A DNA stretch of 64,000 nucleotides. Source: Blattamonas nauphoetae (Eukaryota; Preaxostyla; Oxymonadida). The notes beneath the pieces were generated by a model. It did not search any database, had not been told where the DNA came from, and worked only from the letters and a program-made list of their open reading frames with translations. Every line of letters begins with the position of its first letter. Position 1 is the stretch's first letter. The translations under genes were made by a program, and so were the position numbers. Of this stretch, positions 43,729 to 52,986 are shown one piece after another. Where the stretch lies: positions 62,001-126,000 of the forward strand of contig JARBJD010000040.1 in NCBI GenBank assembly GCA_033064195.1. The letters run 5' to 3'.

Positions 43729-45950
43729 TCACTGTTTCTCTTCGTTTTCAGGTGAAATGATATCTTTATGGCTCAATGAAAGGTGAACAGTGAACGAATC
43801 ATTGTTCGATGCTCGCAAACCAGAAATCGGCAGCGCAAGAGAGAGATGAACTCGCGACGGGATCATCGGACTGGGAATGCTGTGGAGATATGGGTGAGTG
43901 CTGTTAACGACGTTGGCATGGGTCAGGAGAGTGACCGAGACGAATGTCGGCAATGACATCCTCGTTGAGAGAATAATCTGGAAGGAGATGCAAAAGAGCA
44001 AGGGACACATTTGCAGTGTTCCATCCGAGTAACAATGCACGAATAGTCTTTCCTCTTTTATAATCAGCGTGCTTTTCAACCTCTCATCCGCCTGTGAGAG
44101 TTCTGGAATGGTCAGGATGTTTGGTTGAAGATAAGCGGAGATATTCCCAATGTGAACTGAATCTGGGGAGCCAACGAGAACACAGTCGGCGTCGGTCTTT
44201 TGAACATCAACCCTTTCGAATCAACGACGAACGAGCCGAGTCCCGAGATCGTCTCGTTTGGGCTGTTCGTGTCCTTCTCTCGACTCGTCTCGGTTTGCAT
44301 GAACACAGTAAAACTATACGCAACAGCTTCAGGATTTTCGATTTCGAAGGAGACGGAAGGAGGAGGCGCGGTGACGTCGAACTCGAAGGTCGGGGTGTCG
44401 AGAGAGATGGAGAGGATACAATCGACGGTTGGGGAGTAGCGGAGAGTGGTGTTGGTGGAGAGGAGACGACAGGCGATGGTGGGAGGGGAGTCTGGGAGGA
44501 GATGGAGAAGAAGAAGAATGAGAGGGAGATGATGAATGAGAGATGAAGAGAACAGAGAGAAAGATGAGAGAATCGTGATTGTGTTCATACTCGTCTGAAT
44601 TCGGCCGAAATGAACTCTGATTTCTGCACTGCACAACTCCCCATCTGCCGTCCACCCAATCCGCCCCTCCTCCTCTGCCAACGTGTCGTTCAGAGTGCAT
44701 TGCCTGTTCATCTGGTTGATCACCAACCCCAACTCAGCTGTTGGTGTCTCCATCACTTTCATTTTCTGGTCAGACGGATGAGACAGCTCAACAATTATCG
44801 TCGTCGACTCAAACTTGTTATTCAGAAAGAACTCGAACAGAATCGACGTGATTGTCCCGACAGTCTCGTCACTCGATTGATTCGCTTATGATGATATCCG
44901 TCCATCAAATCCAGTCGCCAAAATCACTGTTTGGAGCATGTCGAGGGTGTGGGAATCTTGGACTTGACTTATGATTCCGTTGGGTTCCGATGGAATGGTC
45001 GCGTTTCCCACTCTGCTGCCAACTGGACACCAACCACTCTGATCTGTACAAGACGTGCATGTCGAAGAGCAGTCTGTGTCTGCATACGAACTAGATGGGC
45101 ACGAATCACAATGATATCCTCTCGTCGCCCCTTCAAACAGAATCGTTGTTCCTGCCGAGCAGTGTTGGAGATGTGGTGTCGAATTGGCGAGCGAAGGTTC
45201 CAGCGGGTGTGATTGCGCAGCGAGCCGACGAAGTTGTGGAAGAGTCGACGAAGTTGTGGAAGAGTCGACGACAGTGCCGGGTGAGCAGTGGAAAGTGTTA
45301 GTGAGTGTGGAGATGAACATTCTGTTGTGTTTGCGGGTGGGATCTACTCGAAGCCCTTCCGACACACGACCTCCAAACATGAACACCTGCCTCCCACTTC
45401 GTACTTGGCGTCTGACGAGTCGAGAGCGGGTTCAGACACTTTCCAATATGTCCAGAACTGTCGAAGCTCGTCCCCATCCAACCCACCCATGTTGACAATC
45501 CCATCCTCCACATCGACCGTGCAAGCAGCGACGCCGATTGTGTTTTTGGGGAAGGAAGAGGCTGGTAAGGAGAAGGGAGTGGTGAAGACGAAGTTCTTGT
45601 CGGGTGAGGATTCCGAAGCGAGGATGATGAGGTCGATGGTCAGCATCGATTGGTCCGTCTCGCTCAGACCAACACAGACGAAAAGGAGGTCACCTTCTGC
45701 GCCGTCAATGTCAATTGTTTTCGTCCAGATCGTTGGTTGTGCTTGAGCTGCCAGGGATGGTTCTGGGGAGAAGGCGACGTGAGGATTGTCTTTTCTTGAG
45801 CATTGGTGTTCCTCGACGCAGTGATCCGTCGTGCCAAGAAATGGTTGAAAGGGTCCAGATACAGATGTCCAGTCGATGCACGGAGAGGCAAACCTTCCTG
45901 CACTGTCATCATCACTCTCGAGGAGTGTGAGCTGATGAGCGAGAGAGATC
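43729..45950 (-). pseudogene. cysteine-rich surface-type protein gene, probably decayed
   Basis: Coherent protein text on the minus strand: 45950-45344 (CIDWTSVSGPFQPFLG, KTIDIDGAEGDLLFVC), then another frame 45386-44886 with a Cys-rich stretch (YHCDSCPSSSYADTDCSSTC, TSCTDQSGWCPVGSR) of the kind found in extracellular cysteine-rich repeats, then in the same frame past a TAA (44886-44888) SILFEFFLNNKFESTTIIVE and onward. A 99-nt intron at 44492-44590 (GTATGAAC...CTCCCAG) is convincing and joins GRIQT to NSPPTIACRLL. A further frame change near 44180 leads to NILTIPELSQADERL and on to 43729. Frame breaks near 45380, 44887 and 44180 suggest a pseudogene, unless more small introns exist. Probably secreted or membrane-bound (inference). 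Confidence 0.5.
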
Positions 45951-46009
45951 CAGAATGTGGGGTGGGAGAGGGTGGGAGGTGAGTAACATGCACAAAGTGT
46001 CCCCAGTTG

Positions 46010-46220
46010 ACGCATTGCCTTCCACAAACGAGCAGGGCGAGCGTGCGATTGTGGCGGCGAATGAGAAGGAGAGATTGGCGACCAACGAGCGAGATTGGCG
46101 AGAGAGAATCCCAATCGTTCTGCCAAACCAAACCATGATGTACTGTCAGAGCCGACAAAGATCACACACAAACAGTGTGTGTTGTCGAAAAGAAGTCAGA
46201 AACAGTTTGAGATGATCACT
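46010..46220 (-). repeat. conserved 3' block of copy L
   Basis: Full block; ends at TCAGAAACAGTTTGAGATG where the gene tail is altered relative to other copies. Confidence 0.7.
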
Positions 46221-46235
46221 CGCAATTGTGCAATT

Positions 46236-47306
46236 CTACTCCGAATATCGAAGATTATGGTTCTGAAAGTTGTTCCATTCGATCGAATGGGCAACAATCC
46301 ATCTTCCGTCCTCGTTTTTGTCGTTCTGCAGCTTTTCTTCAATCACATCTTCGAAGCCCTCCATTCTCAACATTCGATGCACTGTCTTCCACATCTGTCG
46401 CTTGACTCCCCTTGTTTCGTTCCAGTCTTCTTGGGCATCGATCATTTCATACAGAAAATGACAGATTGACTCTTCGTTTTCGAAGAGTGTGAGACAACTT
46501 GGGATCGTGAGAACGACTGGCATTGGGAGAATCAAATCCATGGTTGGTTGATAATTAGGACATATCCGGAGGAGTCGAGCGAGGAGTCTCATAAAATACT
46601 GTGATTGGTCCCCATCGATGATCGAAAAGCGGTTCACGCACAGATGCCAAATATACGTCTCCAAAGGGACCAGGACTTGCTTCAAAACCGTCTCATGAAC
46701 AGATTGTTGTTCATTGCCATCTTCAATTCCGAGATCTTCGAGACCATCCTGAGTTGCGAGCCTGAAAGAGAAGGTGATGGTTGAAATGAGATAAGTGTGG
46801 ATATTGACAGCTTCAGTAAAAGAAAGAGACAGTGGATGGAGAGTGAAGATGATTTGAGGGTTCAGATCAGCTTTGACGAGTCCAAGTCTGACTTTTTCTG
46901 AACAGCGCCAGATAAGATTTACGAGCATCTTCATTGCAGCTTTAATGATTGTCAGACTGGGTGTAGAAAAGAGCACCCCAATGGACTGTGTGAAGCTTGC
47001 AAGAGAATTGTCAGAGATTGATGCAAGGCCGCGGAGAAAAGCATCGACTGATTGTTTATCCTCTGGATGCACTGATTCCAGAAAATGCACTGCCTTCGCT
47101 TCCAGAGAGACATCAAGCTTAGCCTGTAACTTCACAGTGGCAACGAGAGATCGAAATACAACTGCTTGGTCGTCCTCAGATTCAAACGTTTCTTCTTTCC
47201 AATTCAAGAACGGGGAGCAATCCATTGAAAATGGGAATTGAGGGGAGGACAAATCAGAGGGTCCTGGACCAGAGGATGGGTCTGTTTTATTTTCAATTGC
47301 GGTCAT
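46236..47306 (-). CDS. armadillo-like family protein, copy L
   Basis: 356 residues, intact, starting MTAIENKTDPSS; CSPFLNWKEE motif; VKADLNPQIIFTL; VHETVLKQVLVPLETYIWHL. The tail differs: NNFQNHNLRYSE with TAG replaces the usual NNxxGMNxP end because the last about 12 codons have a different sequence. Start supported by the motif 24 nt upstream. Confidence 0.85.
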   Translation of the reverse strand: MTAIENKTDPSSGPGPSDLSSPQFPFSMDCSPFLNWKEETFESEDDQAVVFRSLVATVKLQAKLDVSLEAKAVHFLESVHPEDKQSVDAFLRGLASISDNSLASFTQSIGVLFSTPSLTIIKAAMKMLVNLIWRCSEKVRLGLVKADLNPQIIFTLHPLSLSFTEAVNIHTYLISTITFSFRLATQDGLEDLGIEDGNEQQSVHETVLKQVLVPLETYIWHLCVNRFSIIDGDQSQYFMRLLARLLRICPNYQPTMDLILPMPVVLTIPSCLTLFENEESICHFLYEMIDAQEDWNETRGVKRQMWKTVHRMLRMEGFEDVIEEKLQNDKNEDGRWIVAHSIEWNNFQNHNLRYSE

Positions 47307-47330
47307 TTTGGAAGGTTCAGAATCACAACT

Positions 47331-47346
47331 TTCGTTATGGGTCAGA
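47331..47346 (-). promoter_or_regulatory. candidate core promoter motif, copy L
   Basis: TCTGACCCATAACGAA, one change from consensus, 24 nt before the ATG. Confidence 0.65.
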
Positions 47347-47349
47347 TAA

Positions 47350-47760
47350 GAATTCGAAAAGAAGGAGATTGAGGCAATCCATGAAAGAAGTGACAGGGAA
47401 TGAACGAAAGATAAGGGAGGGACTCATTCCCATCCACAGTCGACCAGTGGTTCACACGCGGATGTCCATCAGAATGATCCGACTGACTCAGAACTTGGTC
47501 ACATCGAAGCAGACACGTAACATTTCCTTTGTTGTGTTGAGACAGTTCAAAGACAATGCGTCGATGATGACGAAGTTCACTGTCACCGCAAAGAAGAGAG
47601 CGATTCGTGCCGTCCAATCTGTCGCCTTCAAACGCAGCAATCACAACGCAAAAAGAGGCCAGTCCAGAAAGTTCAAACCAACATGGCAACTCGGTGGTGG
47701 GTCGACTCGTCGTTGCATCTTTCGAGCCGCTGGCGGTCGCCGAGTCAGAGATGAACGCAT
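47350..47760 (-). pseudogene. remnant of a GC-rich surface-type gene
   Basis: The minus strand reads LSRCSFLEDNAFISDSATA and SLLCGDSELRHHRRIVFELS, in the style of beta-helix repeats. No start or full frame. Confidence 0.35.
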
Positions 47761-47965
47761 TGTCTTCCAGAAAGGAGCAGCGCGAGAGTGTCGGCGAAGG
47801 GATGAGAGTGAGGCGACCATCGAGGGAGACTGGAGAGGGAATCCCAATCGTTCCCGCAAACCAAACCATGAGGTGATGTCAGAGCCGACAAAGATCACAC
47901 AAAACAGCGTTTGTTGTCTAAAAGAAGTCAGACAGTTTGAAATGGTCGCTGATTCTTGTCTGTAT
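47760..47965 (-). repeat. conserved 3' block of copy M
   Basis: Full block with ACACAAAACAGCGTTTGTTG variant. Confidence 0.7.
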
Positions 47966-49042
47966 CTATTCACGTCGTGAAAGGTTCATGCCCTGCAGGT
48001 TGTTCCAATAAATCGATCGATCAACAGTCCTTCTTCCAATGTATCCTTTCTGGTCGTTTTGTAGCTTTTCCTCCATCACATCTTCGATGCCTTCCATTCT
48101 CAACATTCGATCCACTGTCTTCCCCATCTCTCGCATTTCTCCTCGTGTTTCGTTCCATTCCTGCTGGACATCGATCATGACAGACAGAAATGACCAGTTT
48201 GAGTAACCATCCTTGAAGGATGTGAGACAACTTGGAATTGCGAGAAAGATGGGCAAGGCGACGATTAAATCCATTGTCGGTTGATAATAAGGTGAGATTT
48301 CGATGAGAATGGTGAGAAGTTGAAGATAACGCATGGATGGCATTCTGTCGACGATCGAGTAACGGTTCAGGTATAAATGGCAAATATACTTCGCCGAAGG
48401 CACGAGAACTTGATTTAAAACTGTCTTATGAACAGCTAGTTGTTTATTCCGATCTTCAATTTTGAGTTCTCCGAGACCAAACGGAGTGGTGAACCAGACA
48501 GAATTGGTGATGATTGTCATGAGGTTGAGGTGGATATCTTCAGTTTCTGCAAAAGGAAGAGACAGTGGATTGAGAGTGATGATGACTTGAGGAATCAGAT
48601 CAGCTTGAATGAGGACTAGTTGGTCTGCTATCGAACTGTGGATGATCAGAGAATCGAGCATCTTTATCGAAGCTACGATGATTGCCTGACTGGCAGAAGA
48701 AATGAGTACCATAATGGATTGTACGAAGTCAGTCGTATATTCATCTGATATCGATTTAAGACTGCTGATAAAAGCATCTGCTTCACTGTACTGCGTCGGA
48801 GTAACAGATTCCAGAAATTCCACGGCTTCCGCTTCCAGTGAATCATCAAGTGAAGGCTGTAACTTCACTGTGGCAACGAGAGATCGAAAAACAACTGCCA
48901 TGTTATCTTCAGATTGATATGGATCTTCGGTCCAATTCAGGAAAGAAGAACATTCTTTGAGAATGAAAAATGAGGTGAGGCCAAAGTAGAGCATGTTGGA
49001 CGTGAAGGTGGATCTTTTTTCTTGATTAACGTGTTCATTCAT
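47966..49042 (-). CDS. armadillo-like family protein, copy M
   Basis: 358 residues from the ATG at 49042 (MNEHVNQEKRST), the last minus-strand copy of the array. It is among the more diverged: the motif reads CSSFLNWTED, with IQADLIPQVIITL, VHKTVLNQVLVPSAKYICHL and an NNLQGMNLSRRE end, TAG stop. An upstream in-frame GTG at 49063 overlaps the promoter motif and is not a likely start. Confidence 0.85.
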   Translation of the reverse strand: MNEHVNQEKRSTFTSNMLYFGLTSFFILKECSSFLNWTEDPYQSEDNMAVVFRSLVATVKLQPSLDDSLEAEAVEFLESVTPTQYSEADAFISSLKSISDEYTTDFVQSIMVLISSASQAIIVASIKMLDSLIIHSSIADQLVLIQADLIPQVIITLNPLSLPFAETEDIHLNLMTIITNSVWFTTPFGLGELKIEDRNKQLAVHKTVLNQVLVPSAKYICHLYLNRYSIVDRMPSMRYLQLLTILIEISPYYQPTMDLIVALPIFLAIPSCLTSFKDGYSNWSFLSVMIDVQQEWNETRGEMREMGKTVDRMLRMEGIEDVMEEKLQNDQKGYIGRRTVDRSIYWNNLQGMNLSRRE

Positions 49043-49062
49043 TCTGATTCGAAGTTCAAACA

Positions 49063-49078
49063 CTCGTTATGGGTTTTG
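49063..49078 (-). promoter_or_regulatory. candidate core promoter motif, copy M
   Basis: CAAAACCCATAACGAG: core intact, distal side changed; 20 nt before the ATG. Confidence 0.55.
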
Positions 49079-49159
49079 AACAAACCCTTCCGAACACTTC
49101 TATTTCACACTTTCCCATATACCTGTCTGACTTGACTTGACAGACCTATTTTTTAGAAA

Positions 49160-51170
49160 ATGCGTTGACTGTCATGACATTGGACTTTTTGTTTGTGGGT
49201 CAGAGATCATTTCTCATTTCCTTGAATAAGACGATAATGAGGGAAATTCGAAGTTCAACCGACAGTTCTGTGACGGTAATCCAGTATAATGTGGCAATTG
49301 TTGATATTTGTGGCTTTTTAACACACTTCATTGACATTTTGTGGGAATCATGGGATGATCCTGATCCACTTGCTGAAAAGGCAATTTATGTTCTTCCATT
49401 GAATTTATTGGATCATCCGTTGTCCATCAGTGCATTGTGGACTGGGGCTTCACACAATCTCATCTTGGTTTCGCCGATCGATCTTATGATGATACACCGT
49501 ATCTATTCGACGATATTTGAGTGATACTGTTTTCCATTTTCCTGTTCAAATCATTATAAAGGTTCTCTTCCAGGTTTTGGTGATCATTCTCACACCGATC
49601 GCATGTAAAAACAGAATCATCTGAATCCAATCATTTCCATGCAAAGAACAGAAGCATAAGAAACATATTTCATTTTCGTCACAAATGCAAACAAAATCGA
49701 CACCATTTCTTTGTCAAATCAGACCTGGATCTGTTCAATAACCATTCCACACGAGCTTTTGACAAAACCTCACCCTCGATTCTTAAATTTGATCGTTAAT
49801 TCATCTGAATGTTCATTCAGGCGACATTTTCATGATCTGTATGCTCTATTGACTACTTTTCTTCATCATTTTCCAGTTGATCAGCCTGTTATTTCACAGA
49901 ACAACGATACTCACAACATTGCCTAAAACAAGCGATATACGCAAGAGATGAGAGATTCAAACCAAATTCCTGCTTATTCAGTGGTCGATCACATTTTTTC
50001 ATTTATTCATCTTATTTAGAACCCACATCTTACCTTCTGATCACGTCTACGTTGATTTTTGCTTCACATGGTTCAGTGAACCGAATTAGACCCTCCAATG
50101 ATGTCAAAACGATAGTTGTGATCCAATCAAACCATCTTTCTTGCCACTATAGTCTTGATTCGCCTCTCACACGATACTTTCATCAGCCTGCTTTTGGGCT
50201 TCTTCATTGAGATATATCTCAACAAACGGTTTTATTCTGTCTTTTTTGACATTGTTTGTTCCAACTCAGGAGTTTTAAAATCACATTTCATCATCATTAC
50301 ATTGTTGTTTTGAAATTCTCATCACGCACAACTACATCTGTTTCTACCTGAATGGCTTTCCAAAACGAAGTAAAAAGAGATTACAACATGTTTTCAACTA
50401 CCCAGGGCACGATTCGAGAGCTTGACAAGATCCTGTTGTGATCAGTTCCCATAGATAAAAAAGATTGACAGTTTGACATCGAAAAAAAACCTGTCATACA
50501 GGTATACTTTCCCAACTCACTCAACTCACTATCAGAAATTAATGTTATTTTGGTGAACATTCTTTACAACTCTGTGATCATATCTTCGTCCCATACATCG
50601 ATCTTCAGTGAGACACTGTCATTGATTCACACATGTTTGAATAATTGTTCCATTTCAGACTTTCTTTCACTGGCCTCCTCCAAACTCTTTCACAGAATCA
50701 TTACAACTCCTTGTTTACAAGATTTGTCAGTGATCGATGATCAGCATATTCTGTCCAGCATCGTCCTACTTCTTCGGAATGGCGTCTTGTTCGCCTCCAC
50801 CGATAGTATTGGCTCATACCCAACCACTTCAGACTCTGATCTTCAACCTCTCCGACATATGGTGCTGCATGAAGTCTTGACCCCAATGGAACCATTTCTC
50901 GTCCAGATCAGTCGCAATCGTCACCTCATCTCGTGGATCAACGAATCAAAGGTCATCTGGACTCTATTCTCATATCTCCTTGAAGCGACTGCCTTCCACC
51001 AACAAACACACATCAGTTCAATATCTGGTTTATGGCGGACAAGACCCGCAAATGGAAGATCAGTGGAGCTGAAACTGTGGGCAGAGGGAGAGTATTGCTG
51101 CAGACACTGGAACGGGAAGGGTTCAGAGATGGAATCGGATAAGAACTGCTTCACGACAGATTAAAGGCAC
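49160..51170 (+). pseudogene. decayed, divergent family relative on the plus strand
   Basis: The best piece is 50550-51164: LRHMVLHEVLTPMEPFLVQI followed by ISWINESKVIWTLFSYLLEA and FHQQT, matching the family order VHETVLxQVLTPSEKYIWHL ... FLxLLAxLLExC.YHQPT. The frame degenerates after SSISGLWRT. Weaker helix-rich pieces lie at 49165-49524 and 49711-49926. The AT-rich stretch between about 49930 and 50540 shows nothing recognisable. Confidence 0.55.
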
Positions 51171-51474
51171 GAGGAGATTTAATTCGTGACTACTCTTGCA
51201 CGATCCTTCATTTTCTGGGAATTAACTGCCGTTAGCGTGGATAGATGACTCTTGTTTGTTCAGTCTTGTCTTCTTCTCCACCGACGAAATTATCTTGCTC
51301 CTTGAGGCGTTTTTGGTTGGAGTCAGAGAATGAGCGAAGACTCTCCGACAAATTGGAGCTGCTAAGATTGTGAAAGAACTGAAGTTAATCGAGAATGATG
51401 GACGATGATTGTTTGATGGTTTAGCAAGCATCACCCAGAATGGTTGTTATGGCAAATCATTTTATTGCACTGCG

Positions 51475-52605
51475 ATGTCCTCACTTCTCGAGACACCATT
51501 TCTCTTCTTGATCCTTCTCATGATGTTCATTGCCAAAAAGATTCTTTATGGAATCAGATCTTTCGATCCGTTCTCTCACATGAGGAAAGCTCGTACACAA
51601 GTTCGCAAGAAGAAAACAGCGCGAATTTATCAGTTTGTCCTCCCGACAGACCCAGCGGAAATACAAACATGGACAGATCTTTCGTCTGTGTTCCTAACTC
51701 TCGTAAACCTTATCAAAGAAGGAAACATCCTCAACGACACCTCCGTCAAACATGCATGTCGCTTTCTGGATGAACTTTCGACTGGATGCAAAGGACGATT
51801 CACCAAAGAAAAAATGCTGTTTAACTTGGTGAAAACTCCAGATGGAACTTGCCATGGCTTTTCAGAGTCTCTGACTGCTCTTCTGGAGTATCGCCATCCA
51901 GAGATCGCACACTACACATTCTTCCTCATTTTTCAAATTCTCAATTCTTGTTCGTCGCTGGATGTCATTGAATTTGTTGAAAGTGGCTTCTTTGTCCACC
52001 TTTCACGTTCATCCTTCTCTCAGGAAACATATGTTTCACCCGAAACACAGCGACTCATGATGAGTATTGTGTATTTCTGCCTGGACTGCTCCCAACACTT
52101 TTCAATTGATAATATCACTGCAGTGAGGAATATACCAGAACTCACAGTCCATCAAACACTTTTCACCAATATTATCCAGCCATTAAGTCTGTTTTTGAAT
52201 TGGGAGTTCAAACACGCAATCAGAAATGACAAACCCGAAAACCTTGAACCTCGAACAAGACTTTTGCGTGTTATCATCCTCATGACACCATTTTCTGAAC
52301 AAACCACCAACTATGTTCTCACTTCTCCGATGAGTGTGATGTGTACCACGAATTTGGACTTCATTGAGAACGAAGGCCAGAAGTTCGAGTTTCTCAACAT
52401 GTTAATGGACGGAATCAAGGAATGGAAGAGCAGCGAGAAGGATGTGGAGATTCGGGGCAGGAAATTGATGGGAAAGCTGAGCGAGGAAGGCTTATTTGAC
52501 GAACTGGAACAAACTCTTCAACTTGCCGAATCTGTGTTTGACGATGACGAAAACCGCTTTCTTGGAGGATATTTACTTCATATGTCGAATGGGAATTTAG
52601 GATAA
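51475..52605 (+). CDS. divergent armadillo-like relative with N-terminal hydrophobic segment
   Basis: 376 residues from the first ATG (51475); the frame is open from 51409. An N-terminal hydrophobic stretch LETPFLFLILLMMFIAKKIL, followed by basic residues, could be a signal anchor, which array members lack. The rest follows the family order at low identity: SESLTALLEYRHPEIAHYTF, VHQTLFTNIIQPLSLFLNWE, FSEQTTNYVLTSPMSV, then DFIENEGQKFEFLNMLMDGI and EWKSSEKDV. The CSPFLNW motif and promoter motif are absent. It faces the array tail-on, in the opposite orientation. Function unknown. Confidence 0.75.
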   Translation: MSSLLETPFLFLILLMMFIAKKILYGIRSFDPFSHMRKARTQVRKKKTARIYQFVLPTDPAEIQTWTDLSSVFLTLVNLIKEGNILNDTSVKHACRFLDELSTGCKGRFTKEKMLFNLVKTPDGTCHGFSESLTALLEYRHPEIAHYTFFLIFQILNSCSSLDVIEFVESGFFVHLSRSSFSQETYVSPETQRLMMSIVYFCLDCSQHFSIDNITAVRNIPELTVHQTLFTNIIQPLSLFLNWEFKHAIRNDKPENLEPRTRLLRVIILMTPFSEQTTNYVLTSPMSVMCTTNLDFIENEGQKFEFLNMLMDGIKEWKSSEKDVEIRGRKLMGKLSEEGLFDELEQTLQLAESVFDDDENRFLGGYLLHMSNGNLG

Positions 52606-52986
52606 GATCTGGAATCACTCGGAAGTCCCACTGAAGAACAAGAATCTTCAGAAACATCCTCGTTGTCTATTTCTTCGACATGGAACCAAATTTTGTTTCT
52701 TAACATAATTTTTGTTTCTCGGTAATTATCAATATATTCTCTCTATTTTGTGAAAATCCGAAAGTACGGAGAAAAACCAAATTTGTGTGTCTGTCACTCT
52801 TGTCAGCTCACTTCTGAAAAATTGGAGAGAATACTTTCATAATTATCAAGAAATGTGAATTATGTCCCGAAAGAAAGTGTGTCCTCTATAAATTATGATG
52901 AAAAAACAGAGAAAAATGAATAAGGCAAGTTTGGAGAGATGAGAGTCTTTTCGTCCTATCAGTCAAAAATAGGTCCGTTTCATCCT
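52606..52986. other. convergent intergenic region, no gene recognised
   Basis: AT-rich sequence between two convergent genes, presumably 3' UTRs. No repeat or ORF of note. Confidence 0.6.
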
